Source: Tritrichomonas musculus
Lineage: Eukaryota; Parabasalia; Tritrichomonadida; Tritrichomonadidae
Direction of reading: 5' to 3'
Assembly: GCA_039105265.1 (NCBI GenBank)
Contig: JAPFFF010000001.1
Coordinates: 10,664,001 to 10,728,000 of the forward strand
Length of the DNA stretch: 64,000 nt
Below, one piece after another: positions 10,970 to 20,898 of the stretch. The notes under the pieces are model-generated. The model was not told the origin of the DNA. It made no database searches and was given only the letters and a program-made list of their open reading frames with translations. The translations under genes were made by a program, and so were the position numbers. Numbering within the stretch: the first letter of the stretch is position 1; every line of letters starts with the position of its first letter.

Positions 10970-11338
10970 TTTATTGTTATTATTTTTTGATTAATAAATG
11001 TTATAATTATTCGGATTAATTTAAAAATTTATTTATTCTATTAATGCCACTTCTTGATGCTCAATGAGAGCAAACAAATGTAATTTTTTGATCAAAAAAA
11101 CAAGAGGATCCTTTTGCTTTGACAGATCTTTAGTAAGACGATACCACTTTTTGAAAATAACATCTTTTTTAAAATTAAACGATCATCATGATTTTCACGC
11201 TGAACAATATAATATAATATTATATTTAAGATTTTTATATAAAATATTTTATTATTTATTCAATAATATAGATATGAATGAAGATATATTAAAAACAAAA
11301 CATTAAAAAATTTGTATTAAAAAGTGTAATGTTTCAAA
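10970..11338. other. Spacer between cyclin-like and CHMP7-like genes
   Basis: AT-rich, with an open frame of 80 codons at 11064-11306 that has no recognisable domain and is not called. GTTTCAAA just before the ATG at 11339 could be a variant initiator with a leader of about five bases. Confidence 0.4.
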
Positions 11339-12568
11339 ATGGATTATAATACTGCAAACTCACTTTTAGCTGAAAAATTAGAAGATATAGACGGAAGCAA
11401 AGTTGATAGCTTATTTGCTAACCTCAGATCCAAAGATAAAGACTCAAAAAAATGGAAAGATCAAGTCAAATTTTGGTCGAGGATTATTAAAAATTGGGGA
11501 AATGATACAGATATTGTTGAATTTTCAGTTGATACACTTACTCAACACCTAACGTACAATGGACTTAAGCCCCAAATAAAACCTGCTCTTGATTATCTTG
11601 TTTCAATTGGACTTCTCAAAACTCATGAAGATGTTGTTACTAAGAAATCTTTTCTTGGCTCATTATCAAGTAAAATTTTTGGATTTGTCTGGCCATCCTC
11701 ATCAAATACTACTGAAGATAAATATGTTTTTGTTGATAATCTAAAAAGCAAAGTTAAATCAATTATATCAGAAGTTGAAAGAGATGCTGTATGCACGTCA
11801 GATATTATTTTAACAGATAAAGATCTTGAATCCAGATTTAAAGATGACAGTAAATACCCATTTGATTTAATATTAAATGAACTTGAAAAAAGCAAGCAAG
11901 TGAAAAAACTTAAAGGTGGATATTACTTTGAAGTTGGCCATTTCAGTGAATATCGTTTTGATGATGAAGTTATCCAAAGAATTATCGAAACTAAAGAAAC
12001 AATTCGCTTACTTGATGAAAAAATCGACCTTCTTGACAAACAAATGGATTATTATTTAAATCTAGCCCGAAGCTATAAAAAACAAAATAGATTGAAAGAA
12101 GCTAAATCAGCTCTTGCTCATAAAAAAATCTATGAAAATCAACGTGATAAATTTGATTCCATGAGGATGAACCTTCAGAATACAATATATCAATTTGAAG
12201 GAAGACACGATGATATGAGATACATAAACTTACTGAAAAGTACTAATGATGCTATGAAAAATATTGGAATGCCTTCAATTGAAGATGTTGATAATGTTAT
12301 GGATGAAATTCAAGATATGAACGAAGTTACTGATCAGATTGCTTGCGCAATTCAGCAACCTGGATTAGCTAATATGGATGATGAGATTGAAGATGAATTC
12401 TTAAATCTTCCAACTGGTGAAGAACAGCCTCAACATCAACATCAACCTCAGAGTGCTAATATACAATATCAATCAGAAGCTGAAATGCTTGGAGTTCCTC
12501 AAGCAGAACCAGCTAGACTCAAAAAGCCCAAACAACTGGCAAATAATCATTTACTTCAGTATTATTAA
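11339..12568 (+). CDS. CHMP7-like ESCRT-III (SNF7 family) protein
   Basis: 409 residues. The N-terminal part (about 1-205) has the length and feel of the winged-helix pair that CHMP7 carries before its SNF7 core, with KFWSRIIKNWG and the hydrophobic segment SKIFGFVWPSS. About residues 215-345 are a basic coiled-coil core typical of SNF7: LLDEKIDLLDKQMDYYLNLA, then KEAKSALAHKKIYENQRDK, which resembles the 'k..A...Lk.kk..e.q' signature. The acidic C-terminus (DEIEDEFLNLP) resembles MIM-type tails, followed by a Gln/His-rich stretch. Known family role: membrane scission and nuclear-envelope sealing together with other ESCRT-III subunits and Vps4. Localisation and partners are inferred from the family only. 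Confidence 0.85.
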   Translation: MDYNTANSLLAEKLEDIDGSKVDSLFANLRSKDKDSKKWKDQVKFWSRIIKNWGNDTDIVEFSVDTLTQHLTYNGLKPQIKPALDYLVSIGLLKTHEDVVTKKSFLGSLSSKIFGFVWPSSSNTTEDKYVFVDNLKSKVKSIISEVERDAVCTSDIILTDKDLESRFKDDSKYPFDLILNELEKSKQVKKLKGGYYFEVGHFSEYRFDDEVIQRIIETKETIRLLDEKIDLLDKQMDYYLNLARSYKKQNRLKEAKSALAHKKIYENQRDKFDSMRMNLQNTIYQFEGRHDDMRYINLLKSTNDAMKNIGMPSIEDVDNVMDEIQDMNEVTDQIACAIQQPGLANMDDEIEDEFLNLPTGEEQPQHQHQPQSANIQYQSEAEMLGVPQAEPARLKKPKQLANNHLLQYY

Positions 12569-12781
12569 TAATGAGTCTTTTTTAATTCTCTTCTATATTT
12601 ATTATTTGTGGTTTGATGTAAAATTACGTTTTTTTTCTCCTCTCTTTTCTTGCATTATTTTTTTTTTCCCTCTTTTACATTTGATGATATTCATATCTTG
12701 AAAATTTTTGAAATACTTTTGATAGCTAAATTTTGAATGCAAAAGATTTTGTTCGTTGAGAATTTTATATCTTGAAAGATA

Positions 12782-13360
12782 ATGCATCGAAAAGAATATG
12801 TTGAATCTTTTAAAGTTTGTATTTGTGGGCGATATAACGTAGGAAAAACAGCTTTAATTAATCGTTATCTTACAGATTTATTCACAGATGATTATAAACC
12901 GACAATAGCTACATGCTTTACAGAAATTTCTGTTCCTCTCAAAGGGAAAATGGTATCTATCAAACTTTGGGATACTGCTGGAGAAGAAAAATATCAGAGT
13001 TTAACGCCACTTTTTATGCAAGATTCTGATTGTGTCATACTAGTCATTGACATTACAGATCCAGAAAGCTTCAAATATGTAGAAAATTGGACGAAAAATG
13101 AATGGATTTCTATGAATCCTTTACCATTATTATTAATTTGTTTAAATAAGTGTGATCTTAATCCATCTTTTGATCTAGAGAATGTGGCAAATTTAGCATT
13201 AAAACTCGAGGTCCCAATTGTTCAAACATCAGCTCTCCTTGGAACCAACGTCAAAAATTTATTTAAAAAAGTTGTTTCATTACTTTCAATATCTACACCG
13301 CATCATGCATATGCTTGCACTCATCTTACAGAAGAAGAAATTCAAAAACCATGTTGTTAA
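12782..13360 (+). CDS. Rab-family small GTPase
   Basis: 192 residues, a usual Rab length. Motifs in order: P-loop GRYNVGKT (about 16-23), effector threonine in YKPTIATCF, G3 WDTAGEEKYQ, G4 LNKCD (usually NKxD, here with cysteine) and G5 TSALL. The C-terminus KPCC carries the double cysteine needed for geranylgeranylation. It should cycle between GTP and GDP on endomembranes and direct vesicle traffic. The WDTAGEE(K/R)Y signature separates Rab from Ras and Rho; I cannot name the subfamily. It starts 213 bases after the CHMP7-like gene, on the same strand. The leader is AT-rich with no clear initiator. Confidence 0.9.
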   Translation: MHRKEYVESFKVCICGRYNVGKTALINRYLTDLFTDDYKPTIATCFTEISVPLKGKMVSIKLWDTAGEEKYQSLTPLFMQDSDCVILVIDITDPESFKYVENWTKNEWISMNPLPLLLICLNKCDLNPSFDLENVANLALKLEVPIVQTSALLGTNVKNLFKKVVSLLSISTPHHAYACTHLTEEEIQKPCC

Positions 13361-13502
13361 TATATCAACAAATGCATCTTACAGAAGATAACAATAATAT
13401 TATTATTTCATTTGTTTTTATATATGTTTGATAGAATTAAAATAAAATAGAAAATGAAAATTGAACTTGCAGAACATTTTTATATAATATTAAAAGATAT
13501 AT

Positions 13503-15638
13503 TTATTTTTTCAAAAGAGAAGCAGTTTCATTTTCATACTTTTTAACAACAGGCGATTGGTCATATAAATTCATACCAATTGCTTTGAAGGCAGCATTTG
13601 TGACATTAGACATGCTACTATTTGATGATTGACTTGAACGCCTTAATGAGTTTTTAGCGAGCAAAGCTTTAACTTCTTCATCATCTTCATCGTCATCATC
13701 ATCGTCATTATAGTTAATATTGAAATTTTTATCATTTTTAAAATCATTAAGATCATCTTCCGAATCATTTAGAACACTGGCTCTATTAAAAGATAAAGAA
13801 TCATTATTTTTAAATAAGGCACTTGGATCTATTCTCGTTTTAGTATTATCACTTTGATGATCGTACATATCTTCTTCTTCTTCTTCAATCAAATAATCGT
13901 TTGGCAAATTGTTAAAATTAGAATTATTAGGCTCATCTTCTTGATAATCTGAATGATTATACTCATCTGAAAAATGAGCATCAGCAAAATTACTAAGTTT
14001 ATCTGGATTGTGAGTTTGAGGTTCAAAACTAGAGTGATGAGAATAATTACTTGATTTGCTTTGACTATGTTTGCTTGATCTAAAATTTTGCTGATTGGTG
14101 AATCCTTCATATTCATTTTGCTTTTGACTGCTAGCCTTAAAACTAGAGTTATTATAATTATCGTTGTATTGGATTGGCTCATTCTCATCTAAATGAAAAC
14201 TTTGATGATCATATAAATCGTTTGGTTCATACTGATTGTTATTATTATTATTTGATCTAAAGCTTGAATTTCCATAACTGATGTTGAGTTGATCCTGATC
14301 TTGGTTATTTAACATAAAACTTGAGTTATTAGAATAATTGCTTGGCTGGTCTTGAGTGTTAGGATTAAAACTTTGATGATTGTATGAATCATTGGATTTG
14401 TAAAAATCTCTGCGGATAGATTTAAAACTAGAATTATTAGAGGAATTATTATATTGATTTTGTTCTTGACTATTTGATCTAAAACTAGAATTGTAGGAAA
14501 CGTTGTTTAAATTGCCATCTGATTCTGACAAATTAAGATTTTCGAAAACTTCAGGATTTTGATTTGCTTTCATTGCATCATCATCTGACGGGATATCAAT
14601 TGGTGTAGGTTTGATTGATGGTCTTGTCATACTTTGATTTTTTGTTGAGGAGCTATTTATTGACATTGATCTAAAATTCTGTTCAAGATTAGAATCTGAA
14701 TCTGAAACCATATATGCCTCATACGATTTTTGTTGAGTTACAGTTCCAGCGTAATTAACAGCTTCATCTAAATTTGTTTCAAGTTCTTCTGATTCACGAA
14801 GAAGTTTTTGAATTTTCTGAGTTTTCTCTAAAACTTGTTGTTTTTTATCATCAAGAATTTTGGAAAGTTTTTTATATTCTTGAGAATTTTTCTCTATTTC
14901 ATGCTCAATTTGGCTAATTTTTATTTCTTCGTTTAATTTTGCATTTAATTCGGTTTGCAAATTTTTAAGTTCTTGGCGAGATTGCTTTTGCAGCTTAAGT
15001 AAACGATCTTCTTCCTTTTGCTTTTGATCAATTGATTTTTGATGAGATTGAAGATTCTTTTTTGCCTTATCAAGTTTGTCGCGTGATGTCCTCGAATTTT
15101 CGTGATATTGACTAATTTGCATTTCCAGTGAATTGAGTTCTCTTTTTGCATCTTCGATTTGTTTTAAAACTGAATTATACTCTGCATCTTCACGCGCTTT
15201 TGCATCATCAGTCATAGAACGCAATTTGGCAATTCTTTCTTCTTCTTCAGATATATTTTTATGCTGTTTTCTTATTTCTGAAAGGCGATTTTCTATATTT
15301 GGTTGTTCTAATGGTTCTCCCATGTCTTTCATTTGGCTCAATTGTTCGCACAAGCGTCTTAACTCTTTTTCAGCTTTTTCTGATGATGAAAAATATGGAA
15401 TTCTGCTCAAATTTTTTAGGATATAATTTCGATGCCTTGAAAGGCCATCTTCAACCATCATAAATTCTATTTCAATATTTGATCTCTGTGGTTGTTGCGA
15501 TGCATTTAATGATGGAAATGCTGATTTAGCTGCTCTAGGAGATTCCAAACCAATATTTCCATCATTCTGAATATAAGTTGATGATGGTCTTGAGTATTTT
15601 TGTTTATTGTTTGAATTAATTGAAGAACTAAAATTCAT
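13503..15638 (-). CDS. Coiled-coil protein with Asn/Ser-rich C-terminal half
   Basis: 711 residues, not recognised as a named family. Residues about 1-55 are Ser/Asn-rich. About 60-300 form a long, highly charged coiled coil (Glu, Lys and Gln rich, with heptad-like leucines). About 370-600 contain roughly nine imperfect repeats of the type (Y)NNSSF(R/K)SN separated by Gln/Asn runs. Acidic stretches follow (runs of Glu and of Asp), ending in a short conserved-looking tail, SLRRSSQSSNSSMSNVTNAA. It could be a cytoskeletal or endocytic scaffold, but nothing in the sequence proves it. It converges on the Rab-like gene (142 bases between stops) and diverges from the membrane-protein gene at 15764. 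Confidence 0.7.
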   Translation of the reverse strand: MNFSSSINSNNKQKYSRPSSTYIQNDGNIGLESPRAAKSAFPSLNASQQPQRSNIEIEFMMVEDGLSRHRNYILKNLSRIPYFSSSEKAEKELRRLCEQLSQMKDMGEPLEQPNIENRLSEIRKQHKNISEEEERIAKLRSMTDDAKAREDAEYNSVLKQIEDAKRELNSLEMQISQYHENSRTSRDKLDKAKKNLQSHQKSIDQKQKEEDRLLKLQKQSRQELKNLQTELNAKLNEEIKISQIEHEIEKNSQEYKKLSKILDDKKQQVLEKTQKIQKLLRESEELETNLDEAVNYAGTVTQQKSYEAYMVSDSDSNLEQNFRSMSINSSSTKNQSMTRPSIKPTPIDIPSDDDAMKANQNPEVFENLNLSESDGNLNNVSYNSSFRSNSQEQNQYNNSSNNSSFKSIRRDFYKSNDSYNHQSFNPNTQDQPSNYSNNSSFMLNNQDQDQLNISYGNSSFRSNNNNNNQYEPNDLYDHQSFHLDENEPIQYNDNYNNSSFKASSQKQNEYEGFTNQQNFRSSKHSQSKSSNYSHHSSFEPQTHNPDKLSNFADAHFSDEYNHSDYQEDEPNNSNFNNLPNDYLIEEEEEDMYDHQSDNTKTRIDPSALFKNNDSLSFNRASVLNDSEDDLNDFKNDKNFNINYNDDDDDDEDDEEVKALLAKNSLRRSSQSSNSSMSNVTNAAFKAIGMNLYDQSPVVKKYENETASLLKK

Positions 15639-15763
15639 TTATTGGGGAAAATAAAGGATGGAATAAAAGTAGAAATGTATAAATACTTGAAAATTTTAAA
15701 CAGAAAAATTTTTAACGTCTAAAAAATGTGAAATGTTATCTAAAAAATAAAATTTCTAAAATC
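15639..15763. promoter_or_regulatory. Short divergent promoter region
   Basis: These 125 bases separate two divergently oriented start codons (15638 on the minus strand and 15764 on the plus strand), so both promoters must lie here. The region is AT-rich, and no clean TCAYW initiator was found on either strand at the usual distance. Confidence 0.45.
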
Positions 15764-16417
15764 ATGATTTTTGTTCTGATTTTTATCACTACTGCAAGAA
15801 CTCATGTTCACGTAAGTAAAATTCTTTTAGGAAATTGGACTGTCGATCATAATATTATCCACTCAGATTCAAATGAATTACAGACGGATTCATTTAATAT
15901 TTCTTTTCTAAAACTTGATGATACTACTTTAATAACAAAATCATCATGCAAAAACGATACAGTATATAAATTAATATTTCATGAAGGCGGGGTGTTTGAT
16001 ATTGTTGACGATAACACAAATGATGAAATCGCGGAAATCGAATTCTTTCATCCACTTTTTCCTCATGCGTCAGCAAACGGTTGCTGGAAGAGGGATTCAA
16101 TTTTTGTTGGTGAATTAATATCAGATACCTCAATGAGCCTTTCTATTTTCAACCAAAATTCTAAAATTACTAATATATACTCTTTCTCAAAGGACATTAA
16201 TAGAGGCCCAGAGTCATTTTTTGAAGCAAATTTCACATTGATTGTCACAATTTTAATAATTGGATTTAGATTTATTTTAAGAGAATTTAAAAAAAGGAAA
16301 GCAGAGCTTGAGCTAAAGAAACAATCTGAAAATGACATGAAGAAATTTATGGAAGAAGAAGAGGCAAATGAAAATAATACTAGCACTCCAAATGAAGAAG
16401 AAGAAAGCAAACAATAA
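15764..16417 (+). CDS. Small type I membrane protein, function unknown
   Basis: With the ATG at 15764 the protein has 217 residues. A longer reading would need a GTG at 15728, which is unlikely in a eukaryote. Residues 1-14 (MIFVLIFITTARTH) are a good signal peptide. The lumenal or extracellular part (about 15-154) has several N-glycosylation sequons (NWT, NIS, NDT, NFT). A single membrane span (about 158-173, LIVTILIIGFRFIL) precedes a basic stop-transfer patch and an acidic cytosolic tail rich in Glu and Asn. The domain is not recognised. The topology suggests an ER or surface membrane protein. The next gene converges on it, 267 bases away. Confidence 0.7.
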   Translation: MIFVLIFITTARTHVHVSKILLGNWTVDHNIIHSDSNELQTDSFNISFLKLDDTTLITKSSCKNDTVYKLIFHEGGVFDIVDDNTNDEIAEIEFFHPLFPHASANGCWKRDSIFVGELISDTSMSLSIFNQNSKITNIYSFSKDINRGPESFFEANFTLIVTILIIGFRFILREFKKRKAELELKKQSENDMKKFMEEEEANENNTSTPNEEEESKQ

Positions 16418-16684
16418 CATATATAACTCTCTTCCAATGTTCTGTTATCATAATATTACTAGGAATAAATTGTTTTAGAAATTAATAATTTAATTATTTA
16501 TAAAAAATATTTCTTTAAATAAATTAAGTATCTGATATATTTATTTTTAAATCAAATATATTTAACTTATTTTGACCTTTAAAAAAAAAAACTATAAAAA
16601 AATTGATATTTCAAATATGAACAAAAATATGAAATTTTAAGTGATAATATGAACAAAAAAAGCATTGATTAAATCGCATTTTTA

Positions 16685-19189
16685 TTAAGTAAGAACTCTG
16701 ATGATCGCATCAATTTCATTATTTTGAATCAATCTCACTTTATCAATTTGGAGTTCATTTTCATTCTTAGCGAGAATCATTTGTTTTCTCACAATTTTTC
16801 TTAAATGCAAAATTTCGGTAAAGCTGTCTTTTTTATCTTTCATCAAAGAAGAGATGCATTCAGCAAGTTCTGCAAAGCAATCAGTAGGATTGATCTCAGA
16901 ATTTGTTCCATATTTAGAATCCTTCTGTTCAATTTTCTCGTTAACAATTTTTTGATTTTCGTCGTGAAAATGAGAGCTAAATTCAATTGGCTTTGTTAAC
17001 TCGTAAAGTTTATCTTGAACGCTAGAAAGGCGACTGTAATTACCATCTATATCAACTCGCGATGGATATGAAGAGCCAGTATCACCATTCTTGTAAATAT
17101 TAATTGCATTTGTCATAACTTGAACCTCAAATTTCGATGATGAATCATAAAAGTCCTTGACATCAAGTTTGCTATATAGTTCTCGTATAGATGTAAGTAC
17201 GTGAATGATGTATTTCTCCATTTGGTTTTTGCCATCATTCAGCCTAATGACTTTTTCTTTAATATTTCCGAGGCAGATGCTTGCTTCTATAATTTCTCTA
17301 TATTTTTCTGCAAGTTCTGCTTTTAAATTATCAAATTTATCTATTTCATTTTTATCTAACCGATCTTTATCTTTATATTTATCAATCATTATAATTAGAT
17401 CTTTGAGTAAATTAATTTTATCATTCGATTTGTGTATTTTATCGTTGATTGCATGAAGTTGTTCGCCTGATTCTGTAAGTTCTTTCGCCAATCCTTTGAT
17501 TTCATTTGCGAATTTTATTTTGTCACCTCCTGCTTCTTTTTTTGGAGTATCATCTATCTTGCTTCTAATATAGTTAATGCAGAATTTGAATATTCGGACT
17601 TGGCTGTTTGATAGAAGCATTGTATCTAATATCCCTTCGAGATAATAAATTAGATCTTTTACAGAATAAAGCATGTCGTTCTTTTTACTTTCTGTGATAT
17701 TATATCCAGGCACAGATTGGAGCGATTTAATTAAATCAGCCACAGTTTGCTCTAAATTTTGAATTGCTGTTTTAAATTCTTTTTTATCGTTCGTTTCAGT
17801 TTTCACTTTATTATCAAAAATTGCTTTTACAGCTTTTTTAATATTATAAATTTGTTCTTCCAAATTAAGTTTATATATATTTAGGTACAAATTATTGTTT
17901 TTTATATCTCGGATTTGCTGAATTGAGTCTTTGTATTCGCGGTCAAGTTCGGAAGTAATTCTTTCAAAATCTGATTTATCGAAGTTATTTTCATTTATTT
18001 CTGTTCTTTTTGAATATACAAATGTTATGATATCTCTAAAATAAGAAATTTGCTGGCTTAAGTGAGCATTTTGCATATTTAGTCTGATATTATTTTCATT
18101 GATTTCTTTAAGTTTATTTATTGAATATTTATGGTAATTATCAAATTCTTGGGCGTAATTGTAATTGGTATTTGTATTGAGATATTGAAGAAGTTGATCA
18201 TGATTTATTTTAAATTGTTGTTCAAAACCTTCAAAATTTTTCTCTTCTTGGGTTTGACTGCTTTTTGTTTTATTTTTAATAATTTCGTTTATGATTCTTG
18301 AATATGTTTGAAGTTGTTCAATTAAATTAGAAATGAAATTTTTCATTGAAATAATAGCATCACGTATTTGGTCTAATTGCTGATTTGAATCTTCTCTTGG
18401 CTGCATATTGTTGTAGCTACATCGCTCCTGACTTGGTCCAGGAATGTCTCCCAAAATACTTTGAATCCTGCTTTCAAGATTTTTATTATTATTTTCTAAA
18501 TTGAAATTAGATGTTTTTAACTGCTGAGCTTCGGATAGAAGCTGCCTTTTATCATTTTTTAACTGCTGAACTTCAGATTGAAGCTGCTTTTCATAATTTT
18601 TTAACTGCTGAGCTTCGGATAGAAGCTGCCTTTTATCATTTTTTAACTGCTGAACTTCAGATTGAAGCTGCTTTTCATAATTTTTTAACTGCTGAGCTTC
18701 GGATAGAAGCTGCCTTTTATCATTTTTTAACTGCTGAACTTCAAATTGAAGCTTCCTTTTATCACTTTCATTTTGTTCAATTTGCTTTTTCATTGAATTA
18801 TTTTCATTTGTTAAATCATTTAAATATTGGTTTATTTTAATATTGTTTGTATAAATTTCATTTAATTGACTACTTGTTTCCCTATCATATGAATTTAAAC
18901 GTTTAATGTAATTTTGGAATTGAGAATCATCTTTAGATATTTCGTTTTTCTTTTCACAAATTAAATTTACAATCTGTTTAAATAAATCGTTTATCGATGC
19001 AGATTTATCTTGCGGTTGAGGAACTTTATTTACATCATTGTCCTCTAAATTATGAGACATTTCATCAAAAGATTGCGTTGGCTCATTATCATGCTTTTTT
19101 TTGCTTCGATCACTTGCTTTTGATGGTTTCCCACCAGTTTCTAGTGGTTTTGTTCTAACATTTTTTGAAGATTTGTAAAAGGATGTCAT
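16685..19189 (-). CDS. Giant coiled-coil protein with 28-residue tandem repeats
   Basis: 834 residues, coiled coil almost throughout; no catalytic domain seen. Residues 1-50 are basic and polar. At about 140-225 lie three near-identical 28-residue units of the pattern (E)VQQLKNDKRQLLSEAQQLK, encoded by an 84-bp tandem repeat. The rest is long helical segments rich in Lys, Glu, Asn and Ile. Candidates by analogy are cytoskeletal or Golgi-tether-like proteins, but the family is not identified. The start at 19189 is the first ATG and has an A-rich context. The near-identity of the repeats at the DNA level implies recent expansion or homogenisation. Confidence 0.7.
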   Translation of the reverse strand: MTSFYKSSKNVRTKPLETGGKPSKASDRSKKKHDNEPTQSFDEMSHNLEDNDVNKVPQPQDKSASINDLFKQIVNLICEKKNEISKDDSQFQNYIKRLNSYDRETSSQLNEIYTNNIKINQYLNDLTNENNSMKKQIEQNESDKRKLQFEVQQLKNDKRQLLSEAQQLKNYEKQLQSEVQQLKNDKRQLLSEAQQLKNYEKQLQSEVQQLKNDKRQLLSEAQQLKTSNFNLENNNKNLESRIQSILGDIPGPSQERCSYNNMQPREDSNQQLDQIRDAIISMKNFISNLIEQLQTYSRIINEIIKNKTKSSQTQEEKNFEGFEQQFKINHDQLLQYLNTNTNYNYAQEFDNYHKYSINKLKEINENNIRLNMQNAHLSQQISYFRDIITFVYSKRTEINENNFDKSDFERITSELDREYKDSIQQIRDIKNNNLYLNIYKLNLEEQIYNIKKAVKAIFDNKVKTETNDKKEFKTAIQNLEQTVADLIKSLQSVPGYNITESKKNDMLYSVKDLIYYLEGILDTMLLSNSQVRIFKFCINYIRSKIDDTPKKEAGGDKIKFANEIKGLAKELTESGEQLHAINDKIHKSNDKINLLKDLIIMIDKYKDKDRLDKNEIDKFDNLKAELAEKYREIIEASICLGNIKEKVIRLNDGKNQMEKYIIHVLTSIRELYSKLDVKDFYDSSSKFEVQVMTNAINIYKNGDTGSSYPSRVDIDGNYSRLSSVQDKLYELTKPIEFSSHFHDENQKIVNEKIEQKDSKYGTNSEINPTDCFAELAECISSLMKDKKDSFTEILHLRKIVRKQMILAKNENELQIDKVRLIQNNEIDAIIRVLT
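18515..18772 (-). repeat. 84-bp in-frame tandem repeat inside the coiled-coil gene
   Basis: CTGCTGAGC recurs at 18521, 18605 and 18689, a period of 84 bp (28 codons, four heptads). The first two units are nearly identical and the third is slightly diverged at its end. Because the unit is a multiple of 21 bp, changes in copy number keep both the frame and the heptad phase. Confidence 0.9.
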
Positions 19190-20896
19190 TTATTTTTTTT
19201 GCCATTTATCTTTTGAAATAAAACATTTAAATCAAAAGTAATCGTAATTTTAGATTTGAATGGTTTACAGTACTCAAAAAAAAAGCAAAAAATATACAAA
19301 AAAATGCATTATTAAGAGCGTTTAGTAAGCTTTTGATATTATTTATGAAATCTAAGCATGATGTATTTTGGAATATATCATTTGATTAATGATGTATTTA
19401 ATTATCATAAAAGCATTTCATTGAAATCAAGTGTATTGAAGAAGTTCAAGAACATATTTCGATTAATTCATTATCTATAATAAGATAATGAAAATGGTAT
19501 ATTATCTAAGTAATCTAACTAGTTAAAATCGTTTAAATCATCTGAAAAAGAATCGAGCAAATGATATTCCTGATACTTTTGATATTGAGCTACAGTTTTC
19601 TAATCGTAATATTTGCATTTTCCTTTGTTAGTATTGGTTTAGATACATAAATAAAATGAACGAAGAGGTATTCATGTTAAGTGACTTAACGTCTTTTTGA
19701 ATTTTTCTAATCTCATTATTTCCATCAATATTAAGTTATATGCATTCAAATCAATAATTTTTAATTGGTTGCTCGATATAATCATTTTAAGAATGTCTTA
19801 CACTGTTTAATTTATAAAAATTTTAATCTGGTATATCTTTAATATTTCATTCAATCTTTATGATTTTTGAAAAATCCAAATATATTTATATTAATACACA
19901 TAAGATTAATTAAATTATTAGATTTTTCAAATTTAATTAGATTTATAAACAGAAATAAAAAGAAATTAAAATTTTTTTCAGATATAAACTTATCATATCT
20001 TTTTTTTCAGCCTAGAATTTTATATAATACTTTTCCATATGATATTTTATTATATGTATTAACCCTGTTCAAATGGGATAAACCGCTGGGATAACCGAAA
20101 TCCTGGGATAAAAAAAAAAATCCCTTGGGATAAAAAAGGGGGATAAATCAAAAACGCCTATTCAATTTTTTTCCAACTACTCAATTTTTCACTTTTTCTA
20201 AAGGCGTTTTTGATCAATATTTTTAAAAAAAATCAAAAACGCCACATTTGACCTTCGGCCAGGTAAAATTAAAAAACTCGTTTTTTCAAAAACGCCAGGT
20301 TTTAAAAAAACAATTATAAATTTTAATGCAATTTAGAAAAATAAATTATTATGTTACCGGTATTTTTTTAAGATCATTTTTAATCTTTGGGAGAAATATT
20401 TTAAAAATTGGGAATAATCGACATATGATATAAAGATATTAGATTCAAAAAATAAATTATATCAAGTATAAATGATAATATATATTGAATATTACATGAA
20501 AATCAACTAGGCTGACTTTGAGTAAATTTTGAAGAAATTCATTTTAATGGGATATTATATCTTTTAAATGGAAAATATAAAAAAAGAAAATTTTGCAATA
20601 TTTTGGTTATAATGAAGCTTGATTATCAAATTATTATAATAGATTTAAAAAAGCGTATTTTGGAAATTATTTGAAATTTCCAAAAAATTGTTTCTTTTTA
20701 ATAAATTGTATATGATTGCGTTTTTATCAACATATAATATCGAATTCCAAGTGAAATATATAGTTTTTTATATATTAAATTTTTTATATAAAATGGTTTT
20801 GTTTTTATGTTTTATTTTTCATAATATAAATCTATTTTTAATTGTTTATTTTTTATTTATATTTATATTTATTTCCGGTAAAGCATTCATATGAAC
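19190..20896. other. Gene-free region with transposon end and short repeated words
   Basis: No supported gene. At 19664 a sequence starting AGAGGTATTCATG and continuing into GTGACTTAACGTC matches the left end of the element at 60559-61722; no partner end was found nearby. GGGATAA occurs five times in 20073-20146. ATCAAAAACGCC (20147-20158) pairs with GGCGTTTTTGAT (20203-20214) and recurs at 20232-20243. Short open frames here are AT-driven. Confidence 0.55.
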
Positions 20897-20898
20897 TA

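Noticed and set aside
11064-11306. 80-codon open frame between the cyclin-like and CHMP7-like genes
   Set aside because: No domain, AT-driven codon use, and the spacer is what one expects between these genes.
15728-15763. Extended N-terminus of the membrane protein
   Set aside because: That reading begins with GTG; the first in-frame ATG (15764) gives a clean signal peptide.
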